Shown here: positions 41,918 to 49,586 of the stretch, one piece after another
Layout of the letters: every line of letters begins with the position of its first letter
How positions within the stretch are numbered: the first letter of the stretch is position 1
NCBI GenBank assembly: GCA_902785755.1
Contig: CACZZO010000001.1
Coordinates: forward strand, 124,001 to 188,000
DNA: 64,000 nt
Source: an uncultured Bacteroidia bacterium
Lineage (GTDB): Bacteria; Bacteroidota; Bacteroidia; Bacteroidales; F082
Direction: 5' to 3'
The notes under the pieces: generated by a model
Databases searched by the model: none
What the model was told of the DNA's origin: nothing
Seen by the model: only the letters and a program-made list of their open reading frames with translations
Translations under genes and position numbers: made by a program

Positions 41918-42391
41918 ATGACAGACAAGAAACCATTCGACAAAGAACATCCGACCAAAATTCCTTTTGAGGAATTAATCAAATTGATTAACCAGAAGTG
42001 CGACTACAAATTTGCCATCGTCGACAATGAGGTTGACGAGGAATTGATTGCTTTGGCCAAAAAGGAAGGTGTTGACTTGAAGGGCTACAAACATGTGATT
42101 GAAATTTCTGGAATACGACACTCGGAAAAACGGCATGGTAAGCAAAGTAAAGACCGTGAACCGTTGTCAATTGAGGATTATTTGCTTGTTCCATTCATTA
42201 TTCGAAATAGGGACAAGGTAAGTGTCTCAACATCAAAATCGAAGCGTCACAAAATGAATTTGTTGGTATATGAGAAACAGATTGGATTAAACTATTACTA
42301 TGTAGAAGAGATACGGACAGGAAATAAGAGTTTGGCATTCCAAACCATGTACAAACGGGCAACAAAAAACCCCTCTGAGGAGGGGTTGTAG
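41918..42391 (+). CDS. PBECR-like (barnase/EndoU/colicin E5/RelE-type) nuclease
   Basis: This 157-residue protein has the pattern V-I-E-I-S-G-I-R-H-S-E-K-R-H-G (His68, His73), then EPLSIEDYLLVPFIIRN-RDKV, a basic S-K-S-K-R-H-K strand, and a final TMYKRA. The pattern matches the PBECR families of phage and mobile-element nucleases, in which the conserved histidine and the late T/Y strand form the RNase site. It stands alone, with no toxin-delivery or phage gene beside it. The start is the second in-frame ATG, since a TTTCTTTGC -7-like element covers the first. The last codons lie within a hairpin that is a good terminator for transcription from the other strand. Confidence 0.65.
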   Translation: MTDKKPFDKEHPTKIPFEELIKLINQKCDYKFAIVDNEVDEELIALAKKEGVDLKGYKHVIEISGIRHSEKRHGKQSKDREPLSIEDYLLVPFIIRNRDKVSVSTSKSKRHKMNLLVYEKQIGLNYYYVEEIRTGNKSLAFQTMYKRATKNPSEEGL

Positions 42392-42477
42392 GTGTTATCG
42401 CGGAGGGTGCATCCTTGCGGCCGCCCCTTTACGTCTTGATAGTCAATTCATTTTTCGTTCCGTGTCCGCGACCAACT
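42366..42477 (-). ncRNA. Candidate small RNA converging on the nuclease gene
   Basis: On the minus strand a -7 element (TAATTTTGC) is followed by ~110 bases with no ORF. A 7-bp stem TCGCGGA/TCCGCGA spans the middle, and the end is a perfect terminator (CCCCTC-CTCA-GAGGGG then TTTTTT). The last ~26 bases are antisense to the final codons of the PBECR-like gene. It could be a free-standing sRNA or an antisense regulator of the nuclease. Confidence 0.6.
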
Positions 42478-42481
42478 GCCT

Positions 42482-42490
42482 GCAAAATTA
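42482..42490 (-). promoter_or_regulatory. Promoter -7 element of the candidate small RNA
   Basis: TAATTTTGC on the minus strand; the -33 region is poor. Confidence 0.55.
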
Positions 42491-42564
42491 CAACTTTTTT
42501 CAAAACCGTAACCCTGTCACTACAATAATTTAATTAAATAGGAGTTATTCAACCTGACAGCCGC

Positions 42565-42573
42565 AACTTTTGC
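42565..42573 (+). promoter_or_regulatory. Promoter -7 element for the moxR-bat operon
   Basis: AACTTTTGC, ~110 bases before moxR; the first base departs from the consensus. The leader contains three adjacent hairpins. Confidence 0.5.
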
Positions 42574-42596
42574 ACGCTTTTTGACGGGCCGAAAAG

Positions 42597-42639
42597 CCCC
42601 GAAGGGGCGACCCGATGTCATCGGGGAATTCATTCCCCG
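42597..42639. repeat. Three adjacent palindromes in the moxR leader
   Basis: CCCC-GAA-GGGG, CCCGATG-T-CATCGGG and CGGGGAAT-TC-ATTCCCCG follow each other. The last two share bases, so they cannot form together. Confidence 0.7.
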
Positions 42640-42681
42640 CGCCAACAAACAACGACTAAACAATCAAACAATCAACATAAA

Positions 42682-43674
42682 ATGATAGAAACTGACATTC
42701 GTGAACTGAACGAAAAAATCCAACGAGAGAGCCAATTCCTCGACCTCATCAACCTCGAAATGAACAAGGTCATCGTCGGCCAGAAACAGATGACCGAAAG
42801 ACTTTTGATCGGCCTGTTGGCCAACGGACACATCCTGCTTGAAGGTGTACCGGGCTTGGCCAAAACCTTGGCTATCAAGTCGATGGCCAGCGCGATTGAT
42901 GCCGACTTCGCCCGCATCCAATTCACCCCTGACCTGCTGCCCGCCGACCTTATCGGCACTTTGATTTACAGCCAGAAGAAGGAGGAATTTGTGGTGCGTC
43001 GCGGCCCCATTTTCGCCAACTTCGTGCTGGCAGATGAAATCAACCGCTCGCCCGCCAAGGTGCAGAGCGCCCTGCTCGAAGCCATGCAGGAGCATCAGGT
43101 GACCATCGGCGACGAGACCTTCAAACTGCCGGATCCGTTCCTCGTGATGGCCACGCAAAACCCCATCGAGCAAGAGGGAACTTATCCGCTGCCCGAAGCC
43201 CAAGTGGACCGTTTCATGCTGAAAGTCATCATCAACTATCCCAAGAAGGACGAGGAGAAACTGATTCTGCGTCAGAACATTGCGAGTGCAGGCGCGAAAA
43301 TCAACGCTGTGGTGAAGCCCGACGACATCATCCGCGCCCGCGAGGTGTGCCGCGAGATTTACCTTGACGAGAAGATTGAAAACTATATCACCGACATCGT
43401 CTTCGCTTCGCGCTATCCCTCCGACTACAAACTGAAGAAGTTCGCCAACATGATCAGTTACGGCGGCTCGCCCCGTGCCACCATCAATTTGGCATTGGCG
43501 GCCAAGGCATACGCCTTCATCAAGCACCGTGGCTATGTCATCCCCGAGGACATCCGCGCTGTGGCTCCCGATGTGATGCGTCATCGTATCGGCTTGACCT
43601 ACGAGGCTGAAGCCGAGAATATTACCACCGAAGAAATCATCAACGAAATATTGAACACTGTTGAAGTGCCGTAA
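42682..43674 (+). CDS. moxR: MoxR-type AAA+ ATPase
   Basis: This 330-residue ATPase is the first gene of the Bat operon. Walker A is GVPGLAKT (55-62), Walker B is FVLADEINRSPAKVQ, and the MoxR-specific MQEHQVTIGD and VMATQNPIEQEGTYPLPEAQ are intact. MoxR proteins work with von Willebrand A (VWA) domain proteins as chaperones or activators of metal- or cofactor-dependent complexes. In this operon the partners would be the DUF58 and BatA/BatB proteins. Length and start are normal. Confidence 0.95.
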   Translation: MIETDIRELNEKIQRESQFLDLINLEMNKVIVGQKQMTERLLIGLLANGHILLEGVPGLAKTLAIKSMASAIDADFARIQFTPDLLPADLIGTLIYSQKKEEFVVRRGPIFANFVLADEINRSPAKVQSALLEAMQEHQVTIGDETFKLPDPFLVMATQNPIEQEGTYPLPEAQVDRFMLKVIINYPKKDEEKLILRQNIASAGAKINAVVKPDDIIRAREVCREIYLDEKIENYITDIVFASRYPSDYKLKKFANMISYGGSPRATINLALAAKAYAFIKHRGYVIPEDIRAVAPDVMRHRIGLTYEAEAENITTEEIINEILNTVEVP

Positions 43675-43680
43675 AAACCA

Positions 43681-43728
43681 GTCCCGAAGGGACGGCAGCA
43701 GCGTAGGCAGGCGGTGTAAACCCCTGCC
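43681..43728. repeat. GTAA-capped hairpin repeat between moxR and DUF58
   Basis: GTCCC-GAA-GGGAC is followed by GGCAGG-c-GGT-GTAA-ACC-cCTGCC. The second hairpin recurs twice upstream of batD. Confidence 0.75.
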
Positions 43729-43789
43729 GAAAAAAATGACGTAGGGTATAATCCTGCGCAAAATGTTGAAACAAAAATAATTACGAAAA

Positions 43790-44668
43790 TTGGAATCAAC
43801 AGAAATATTCAAAAAAGTCCGCAAAATCGAAATCAAGACGCGGGGCCTCTCGAACCACATCTTCTCGGGGCAGTACCACAGCGCCTTCAAGGGGCGTGGT
43901 ATGACCTTCAGCGAGGTGCGCGAGTACGAATACGGCGACGACATCCGCAACATCGACTGGAACGTCACCGCCCGTTTCAACCGGCCTTTCGTCAAGATTT
44001 TCGAGGAAGAGCGTGAGATGACCGTCATGCTGCTTATCGACGTGTCGGGTTCCAACGATTTCGGCTCGGTTGAACAGTCGAAGCGCGACCTGACTGCCGA
44101 ATTGGCAGCGGTTTTGGCGTTTTCTGCCATCCAGAACAACGACAAGGTGGGCGTCATCTTCTTCAGCAGCAAGATTGAGAAGTTCATCCCGCCGAAGAAG
44201 GGCAGTTCGCATATCCTGCGCATCATCCGAGAAATCGTTGATTTCAAGCCTGTTGAGCGCGGAACGGACATCGGCGAGGGCTTGCGTTTCCTGACTTCGG
44301 CCATCAAACGGCGCACCACGGCTTTCCTCATTTCCGACTTCATGACGGACAAGAATTTCGAGAAGGAGATGCAGATTTGCGCCAACAAGCACGATTTGGT
44401 CGCGTTGCGCATCACCGACCGCCGCGAGATGGACATCCCGAAGGTGGGTTTGGTGAAGTTCCGCGATTCGGAAACGGGCAAGGAACGCTGGGTGGACACA
44501 TCGAGCCGCGCTTGGCATGATGCTTACCAGCAGATGATACAGTATAAATCGGCGGAACTCAACCGTGAATTTACCAAGCACGGCATTGATAACGCGCTGA
44601 TTTACACGGGCGAGGACTATGTGAAACCCATGATGCAACTCTTTAAGAAAAGGGAGGCAAGAAGATGA
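43790..44668 (+). CDS. DUF58 domain protein (VWA-like) of the Bat operon
   Basis: This 292-residue protein has the DUF58 signature K-I-E-I-K-T-R-G-L-S-N-H-I-F-S-G-Q-Y-H and G-R-G-M-T-F-S-E-V-R-E-Y-E-Y-G-D-D. A MIDAS-like V-M-L-L-I-D-V-S-G-S-N-D follows, as expected of a MoxR partner. The likely start is a TTG codon: the nearest upstream ATG runs into a stop after five codons, and the family N-terminus begins at E-S-T-E-I-F-K-K-V-R. The unusual start and the hairpin repeat just upstream suggest reduced translation relative to moxR. The stop overlaps the next start (ATGA). Confidence 0.9.
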   Translation: MESTEIFKKVRKIEIKTRGLSNHIFSGQYHSAFKGRGMTFSEVREYEYGDDIRNIDWNVTARFNRPFVKIFEEEREMTVMLLIDVSGSNDFGSVEQSKRDLTAELAAVLAFSAIQNNDKVGVIFFSSKIEKFIPPKKGSSHILRIIREIVDFKPVERGTDIGEGLRFLTSAIKRRTTAFLISDFMTDKNFEKEMQICANKHDLVALRITDRREMDIPKVGLVKFRDSETGKERWVDTSSRAWHDAYQQMIQYKSAELNREFTKHGIDNALIYTGEDYVKPMMQLFKKREARR

Positions 44669-45693
44669 GAAAAACTGTTTTGTTTTTGATATTTGCAATG
44701 CTGGCCGCGACAGTCCTCAAGGCGCAAAATGTTGAGGTGGAAGGCAAGGTACACGACAAAAATGTGCAAGTCGGCAAGCCTTTCACGCTCGATTTGAGCC
44801 TCAAGGTGCCCTACGGTTGGTTCGTGGAATGGAACGATTTCGCCATCGACACGCTGTCGGAGCAAATCGACATCATCAAACGCGGCAATGTGGAACGCAC
44901 TGCTGATGCCGATAGCAATGTCATTGTGAAGCAACAACTTACGCTGATGACTTTCGACACGGGTCAAATCCAGTTGCCCGCCGTCGGCCTGACATACGCC
45001 CAATCGTTTGACGACCCGATGCGCCTGCAAGCCTTCACGGAACCCATTGATTTATATGCAACTACGATGCTGGTGGACACATTGCAGCCCTACAAGCCTA
45101 TCGTGGAGCCTATCGCCGCACCTGTTACGATGAAAGAGGTGTTTCCATGGCTTTTGGCAGTGTTATTGGTAGTTTTGATTGGCTTGGGCATTTGGTTCTT
45201 TGCCAAACGGCGTAAAACTAAAGTCGACGAGGAAGGCCATGTCGTCAAAGGCCCCGTGATTCCGCCTTACACCAAGGCCATCGATGACCTGAAACGCTTA
45301 CGCGAGGAAAAAATGTGGCAGTCGGGCAAGGTGAAGGAGTATTTCTCCACGCTGACCGACATTGCGCGTGAGTACATCGAAGGTCAGTTTGGCGTGAACG
45401 CCGTCGAAATGACCACCGATGATATTATGGAGGAAATCAAGCCGCTGCATTTCTCGAAGGAAGCTTACGACAAACTGAAAGACACGATGGTAGTGGCTGA
45501 TTTGGTGAAGTTTGCGAAATATTCTGCAACGGCATTGGAAAGCGACACTTGCTTGAACAACATGACCGACTTCGTGAACGAGAGTTATGCGCATTATCAA
45601 CAGACATTGTCGCCATCTGCGTCCCCGCAGATGAATGGTGCTGACAGCGGGACGCTGTCAGCGACAGTGGGAAAGGAGGCAAACCATGTTTGA
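44665..45693 (+). CDS. Membrane protein of the Bat operon (DUF4381-like)
   Basis: This 342-residue protein has a signal peptide (RKTVLFLIFAMLAATVLKAQ) and a ~120-residue periplasmic beta domain (VGKPFTLDLSLKVPYGWFVEW). One transmembrane helix follows (VFPWLLAVLLVVLIGLGIWFF, ~residues 160-180), then a cytoplasmic helical domain (AIDDLKRLREEKMWQSGKVK). The arrangement is that of the unnamed gene between DUF58 and batA in Bacteroidota. Its last ~27 residues (from SPSASPQMNG) are encoded by two perfect palindromes that look like an inserted REP-type element. The upstream start overlaps DUF58 by four bases, and the 3' end overlaps batA by eight. Confidence 0.85.
   Translation: MRKTVLFLIFAMLAATVLKAQNVEVEGKVHDKNVQVGKPFTLDLSLKVPYGWFVEWNDFAIDTLSEQIDIIKRGNVERTADADSNVIVKQQLTLMTFDTGQIQLPAVGLTYAQSFDDPMRLQAFTEPIDLYATTMLVDTLQPYKPIVEPIAAPVTMKEVFPWLLAVLLVVLIGLGIWFFAKRRKTKVDEEGHVVKGPVIPPYTKAIDDLKRLREEKMWQSGKVKEYFSTLTDIAREYIEGQFGVNAVEMTTDDIMEEIKPLHFSKEAYDKLKDTMVVADLVKFAKYSATALESDTCLNNMTDFVNESYAHYQQTLSPSASPQMNGADSGTLSATVGKEANHV
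45614..45662. repeat. REP-like palindrome pair inside a coding 3' end
   Basis: CATCTGCG-TCCC-CGCAGATG and GCTGACAGC-GGGAC-GCTGTCAGC, both perfect and six bases apart, lie within codons of the preceding gene and just before the batA ribosome-binding site. Confidence 0.8.
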
Positions 45694-46687
45694 AAACATC
45701 GAATTTGCGAATCCTAAACTGCTGTGGATCTTGTTGTTGGTGCCGCTTTCCATCATTTGGTATGTGTTGCGCCACAAGAAACAAGAAGCCTCAGTGAACT
45801 TCTCCGACCTGAAAGGAATGGCGAAACTGCCCAAGACTTGGAAAGCCTATCTGCGTCATCTGCTCTTCGCCTTGAAGATGGCGGCATTGGCCTTGCTCAT
45901 TGTGGCTTTGGCGCGTCCGCTAAGTTCATCGACCAACTCGACCTCCAACATCGAAGGCATTGACATTGTGATGGCTATGGACGTTTCAGGTTCCATGCTG
46001 GCCCGCGACCTCAAGCCGGACCGCCTCACAGCCGCCAAGAATGTTGCCTCCGACTTCGTACAAGGTCGTCCTGGCGACCGCATGGGCTTGGTCATCTTTT
46101 CGGGCGAAACCTTTACCCAAGTGCCGCTGACCACCGACCACGGCGTGATGCTCAACATGCTCGGCGAGATGAAAAACGGCCTCATCGACGACGGCACCGC
46201 CATTGGCGACGGACTGGCCACTGCCGTCAGCCGCCTGAAAGACAGCGAGGCCATCTCGAAAGTTGTCATTCTGCTTACTGATGGTATGAACAATGCTGGT
46301 TCCGTTGACCCATACACCGCCGCTGAAATTGCCAAGTTGTATGGCATACGTGTTTACACCATCGGCGTGGGCACTTACGGCACGGCACCAATGCCTTTCC
46401 AAACGCCGTTTGGCGGCACGGTCATTCAACAGGTAAAGGTTGAAATCGACGAAAAACTGCTGACCACCATCGCCAACTCGACGGGCGGCAAGTATTTCCG
46501 CGCCACTTCCAACCAAAAACTGGACGAGATTTATTCGGAAATCGACAAGTTGGAACGTTCCAAGATTGAGGTGACTGAGTTTCGCCGCCTCCACGAGGAG
46601 TTCTATCCGCTTGTGGCATGGGCTTTGGCCTTGCTGCTGCTCGAATTCCTGTTGCGTAAGACTATTTTCAGAACTTTAACCGATTAA
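45686..46687 (+). CDS. batA: BatA, VWA-domain inner-membrane protein
   Basis: This 333-residue protein has an N-terminal BatA region with a membrane helix (PKLLWILLLVPLSIIWYVL), then a second helix. A VWA domain follows with a MIDAS motif (DVSGS at 99-103, then T-x-D as V-I-L-L-T-D-G), and there is a C-terminal helix. The Bat proteins were named from Bacteroides fragilis aerotolerance and probably form an envelope complex. The start is set after GGGAAAGGAGGC; a longer frame reaches back into the REP-like palindromes of the previous gene. Overlap with the upstream stop is eight bases. Confidence 0.93.
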   Translation: MFENIEFANPKLLWILLLVPLSIIWYVLRHKKQEASVNFSDLKGMAKLPKTWKAYLRHLLFALKMAALALLIVALARPLSSSTNSTSNIEGIDIVMAMDVSGSMLARDLKPDRLTAAKNVASDFVQGRPGDRMGLVIFSGETFTQVPLTTDHGVMLNMLGEMKNGLIDDGTAIGDGLATAVSRLKDSEAISKVVILLTDGMNNAGSVDPYTAAEIAKLYGIRVYTIGVGTYGTAPMPFQTPFGGTVIQQVKVEIDEKLLTTIANSTGGKYFRATSNQKLDEIYSEIDKLERSKIEVTEFRRLHEEFYPLVAWALALLLLEFLLRKTIFRTLTD

Positions 46688-46691
46688 AGCC

Positions 46692-47753
46692 ATGGAAAAC
46701 GTATTGCGATTTGAACACCCTGAATACCTTTACGGACTGATAATCATTCCGTTACTGATATTGATTTACATTGCCTTCCGTATCGGGCAGAAGCGCCGTT
46801 TCGAGCGTTTCGCCCAAATCGGGATGCGTGAACAGTTGGTGCCGACTTACTCCACCCGTCGCGCCAATTTCAAGTTCGTTATTTTCCTTCTCGTCATCGC
46901 CTGCTCGATTTTGGCTTTGGCTAACTTGCAGAGTGGCAGCAAGATGGAAGAGGTGAAGCGCGAAGGCATCGACCTTTATTTGGCCATCGACGTTTCCAAC
47001 TCGATGAACGCCGAAGACATCGTGCCGAGCCGTCTCGAACGCTCCAAGCAAGCCATCAACAAGTTGATTGGCGACATGAAGGGCGACCGCATCGGCGTGA
47101 TTGTCTTTGCTGACAAGGCTTTCGTGCAACTGCCCATCACCACCGACTATTCGGCGGCTCGAATGTTCCTTTCGACCATCAACACGAGCCTCGTGGCCTC
47201 GCAAGGTACGGCCATTGCGGAGGCTATCAATCTGGCACTCAAGTCGTTTCCCGATGAAGCGCACAGCCGTGCCATCGTCATCATTTCCGACGGTGAAGAC
47301 CACGAGAACGATGCCGCCGTGAAAGCCGCACAAGAGGCCGCCAAACAAGGTGTGCATATTTATACTATAGGTATGGGCCTCGCCGACGGTGCGCCCATTC
47401 CGGAATACAACCAATATGGCCATCAAATTGGCTACCGCAAAGACCGCAACGGTAACACCATCATTACCCGCCTTGACGAGCAGATGTTGCAGAAGATTGC
47501 GGCAGCGGGCAATGGTATCTATGTCCGCGCCAGCAATTCCAACGTGGGTTTGGAGAAGATTTACGAAGACATCAACAAACTTGACAAGACCGAAATCGAT
47601 GCCAAGGTTTTCACCGACTATGAGGATCAGTTCCAATGGTTTGTGGCGGCGGCCATCGTCCTTTTGCTGATGGAAATCTTCATTTCGTCGGGCAAACGTG
47701 GCTGGGAGAAGAAGTTTAACATTTTTGAGAAGAAAGATGAAAAGGTTCAGTAA
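46692..47753 (+). CDS. batB: BatB, VWA-domain inner-membrane protein
   Basis: This 353-residue paralogue of BatA has N-terminal membrane helices (LYGLIIIPLLILIYIAF; FVIFLLVIACSILALANL) and a VWA domain with MIDAS DVSNS (100-104) followed by VIIISDGEDH. It has a C-terminal membrane anchor (FVAAAIVLLLMEIFI). It starts four bases after the batA stop and overlaps batC by 17 bases. BatA and BatB are thought to act together, with MoxR as activator. Confidence 0.94.
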   Translation: MENVLRFEHPEYLYGLIIIPLLILIYIAFRIGQKRRFERFAQIGMREQLVPTYSTRRANFKFVIFLLVIACSILALANLQSGSKMEEVKREGIDLYLAIDVSNSMNAEDIVPSRLERSKQAINKLIGDMKGDRIGVIVFADKAFVQLPITTDYSAARMFLSTINTSLVASQGTAIAEAINLALKSFPDEAHSRAIVIISDGEDHENDAAVKAAQEAAKQGVHIYTIGMGLADGAPIPEYNQYGHQIGYRKDRNGNTIITRLDEQMLQKIAAAGNGIYVRASNSNVGLEKIYEDINKLDKTEIDAKVFTDYEDQFQWFVAAAIVLLLMEIFISSGKRGWEKKFNIFEKKDEKVQ

Positions 47754-49368
47754 ATATCTAATAGTCATTGCTTTGCTGTGTTCCGCCCTTTCCGTTTCGG
47801 CGCAGAGCGATGAAAAGGCCATCCGCCGAGGCAACCGCAACTACAAAAGCGGCAACTACGAGCAGGCCATCGAGAATTACAAGAAAGCCTTGGAAATCAG
47901 GCCGAACAATGCTAAGGCGCAGTTTAACATTGGTGATGCGTTTTTTGCCAAGCAGTCTTACGACACGGCCTACACCGAGTTTCAGAAGGTGCTGGAACTT
48001 TCGCCCGATGCCAAGCTGAAATCGGACGCGGTTTTCAACATGGGCAACTGCCTCCTCGCGCAGGAAAAGTATTACGACGCCTTTAATATATATAAGGTGT
48101 CGCTGAAACTGAATCCCGAGAACGCAAACGCCTTGTACAACCTCGAGTATTGTCGTGCGCATTTGGTCAAAAGCCAGATTTGGGTGGTGCAGCCCGAACA
48201 CGGTAGGGTAGAAGCCAACGAAAAGGAAGCCTTCAACGGACAGCGCGTCACCTTGAAGGCGCAACCCGACGAGGATTATGCCTTGTCGAGATATATTGTG
48301 GTTCGCGCTGACAATCAGGAGGTAACGGTGGATGTGAGTGGCAGCAGTTTCATCATGCCGAAGTTCAATGTGTTGGTTTCGGCTGAGTTCAAGCAGGCGC
48401 ACAAGATTGAAATTGAAAAGAACATCAAGCACGGAACGGTGCAGGCCGACAAGCAGAAAGCCATTGAAGGTCAGCAGGTTGTGTTGAAAGGCTTTGGCGA
48501 GGACGGTTATATGGTAGACAAGTTCACGGTTTACAAGACGGGCAGCCGCAACGACACGGTTCCTGTCAACGATACGGTGTTCCAAATGCCCGACTTCGAT
48601 GTTACGGTGACGGCTACTTTCCGTACTGCCTTGAAAGTCAGCATTGATAGTGTTTCCAATGGAACCATTTCAGTGACAGATAGTTTGGTCAAGCCCGGAC
48701 AAAATGTCGTGGTCATCGTGAAGCCTGACAAGGGCTTCCAGTTGGGCGACTTGCGCGTAGTCAGCCAAAAGGATGCCACCGAGTCGGCACCCGTTTCGGA
48801 TGACAATGTTTTCCAGATGATTGACAGCGATGTGACGGTGAAGGCAGAGTTTGTGGAGGCGACCAATTATTACAAGGTGAACGCCGACACCACTTTGAAG
48901 GGCGGTCATGTCCTCATCGACCAACCCGAAGCCACGCGCCGCGAAACGCTTGCCTTGCGCAATGCGCCTGAGCCGGGCTACCAATTCAAGGAATATGTCA
49001 TCCATCAGGTGGGTGACACTTCGGTGAAGGTGCAGCCTCTCGGCAATTTCTTCACCATGCCCGACTTCGATGTGGAGGTTTCGGCCATCTTCGAGAAGAG
49101 CGAAGGTCAGGACCAGCAGCAACAGCAGCAAAATCAGGAACAACAGCAACAAGACCAGCAAGATCAAGAGCAACAGCAAGACCAGCAGCAGAATCAAGAC
49201 CAGCAACAGCAGCAGCAAAACCAGCAGCAGCAAAGCCAGCAAATGTCGAAGGAGGATGCGCAGCGCATGTTGGATGCCCTTGAAAATCAGGAGAAAAAGA
49301 CGATGGAGAAGGTCAACGAACAGAAAGTCCGTCAACAACCCAAGAAGAAGAGCGACAAGGATTGGTAA
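47737..49368 (+). CDS. batC: BatC, TPR protein with extra InlB-B-like repeats and Q-rich tail
   Basis: This ~543-residue protein has a signal peptide (IVIALLCSALSVSAQ). Three TPR units follow (RRGNRNYKSGNYEQAIENYK; NIGDAFFAKQSYDTAYTEF; NMGNCLLAQEKYYDAFNIY). Next come about five ~75-residue repeats of the divergent InlB B-repeat kind (HGTVQADKQKAIEGQQVVLK, GGHVLIDQPEATRRETLAL). The tail is a glutamine/asparagine-rich stretch (~residues 455-500) ending in basic residues. Typical BatC has only TPRs and the Q-rich tail, so the repeat block is an insertion that doubles the length. The start is the internal ATG fitting the signal peptide; it overlaps batB. Confidence 0.85.
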   Translation: MKRFSKYLIVIALLCSALSVSAQSDEKAIRRGNRNYKSGNYEQAIENYKKALEIRPNNAKAQFNIGDAFFAKQSYDTAYTEFQKVLELSPDAKLKSDAVFNMGNCLLAQEKYYDAFNIYKVSLKLNPENANALYNLEYCRAHLVKSQIWVVQPEHGRVEANEKEAFNGQRVTLKAQPDEDYALSRYIVVRADNQEVTVDVSGSSFIMPKFNVLVSAEFKQAHKIEIEKNIKHGTVQADKQKAIEGQQVVLKGFGEDGYMVDKFTVYKTGSRNDTVPVNDTVFQMPDFDVTVTATFRTALKVSIDSVSNGTISVTDSLVKPGQNVVVIVKPDKGFQLGDLRVVSQKDATESAPVSDDNVFQMIDSDVTVKAEFVEATNYYKVNADTTLKGGHVLIDQPEATRRETLALRNAPEPGYQFKEYVIHQVGDTSVKVQPLGNFFTMPDFDVEVSAIFEKSEGQDQQQQQQNQEQQQQDQQDQEQQQDQQQNQDQQQQQQNQQQQSQQMSKEDAQRMLDALENQEKKTMEKVNEQKVRQQPKKKSDKDW

Positions 49369-49377
49369 TGTTTAGGT

Positions 49378-49528
49378 AGGAGGTATGAAGTAAGAGGTAG
49401 GAGGTAGGAATGGGGGAGGCTTGTGTGAACACCGTAGGGGTGAAAGAACAATAGGCAGGTGGTGTAAACCCCTGCACTAAATAAAACGGTACCAATCGGT
49501 AATGCGGCAGGCGGTGTAAACCCCAGCC
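49378..49528. repeat. Repeat cluster between batC and batD
   Basis: This 210-base gap starts with degenerate TAGGAGG/TAAGAGG heptads. It then holds two copies of the GTAA-capped hairpin (GGCAGGTGGTGTAAACC at 49454 and GGCAGGCGGTGTAAACC at 49506). Only the batD promoter follows. Confidence 0.75.
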
Positions 49529-49551
49529 GACAAAAAAGGTAAAAAATTATG

Positions 49552-49560
49552 TATTTTTGC
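49552..49560 (+). promoter_or_regulatory. Internal promoter -7 element before batD
   Basis: TATTTTTGC lies 27 bases before the batD ATG. It would split the Bat cluster into two transcription units. Confidence 0.6.
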
Positions 49561-49586
49561 AACCCGAAAAGAAAGAATTGACAAAT

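Noticed and set aside
42372..42391. Plus-strand terminator for the PBECR-like gene
   Set aside because: The hairpin is followed by TTGTAGG on the plus strand, a poor U-tract, whereas on the minus strand it is followed by six Ts. It is assigned to the minus-strand RNA.
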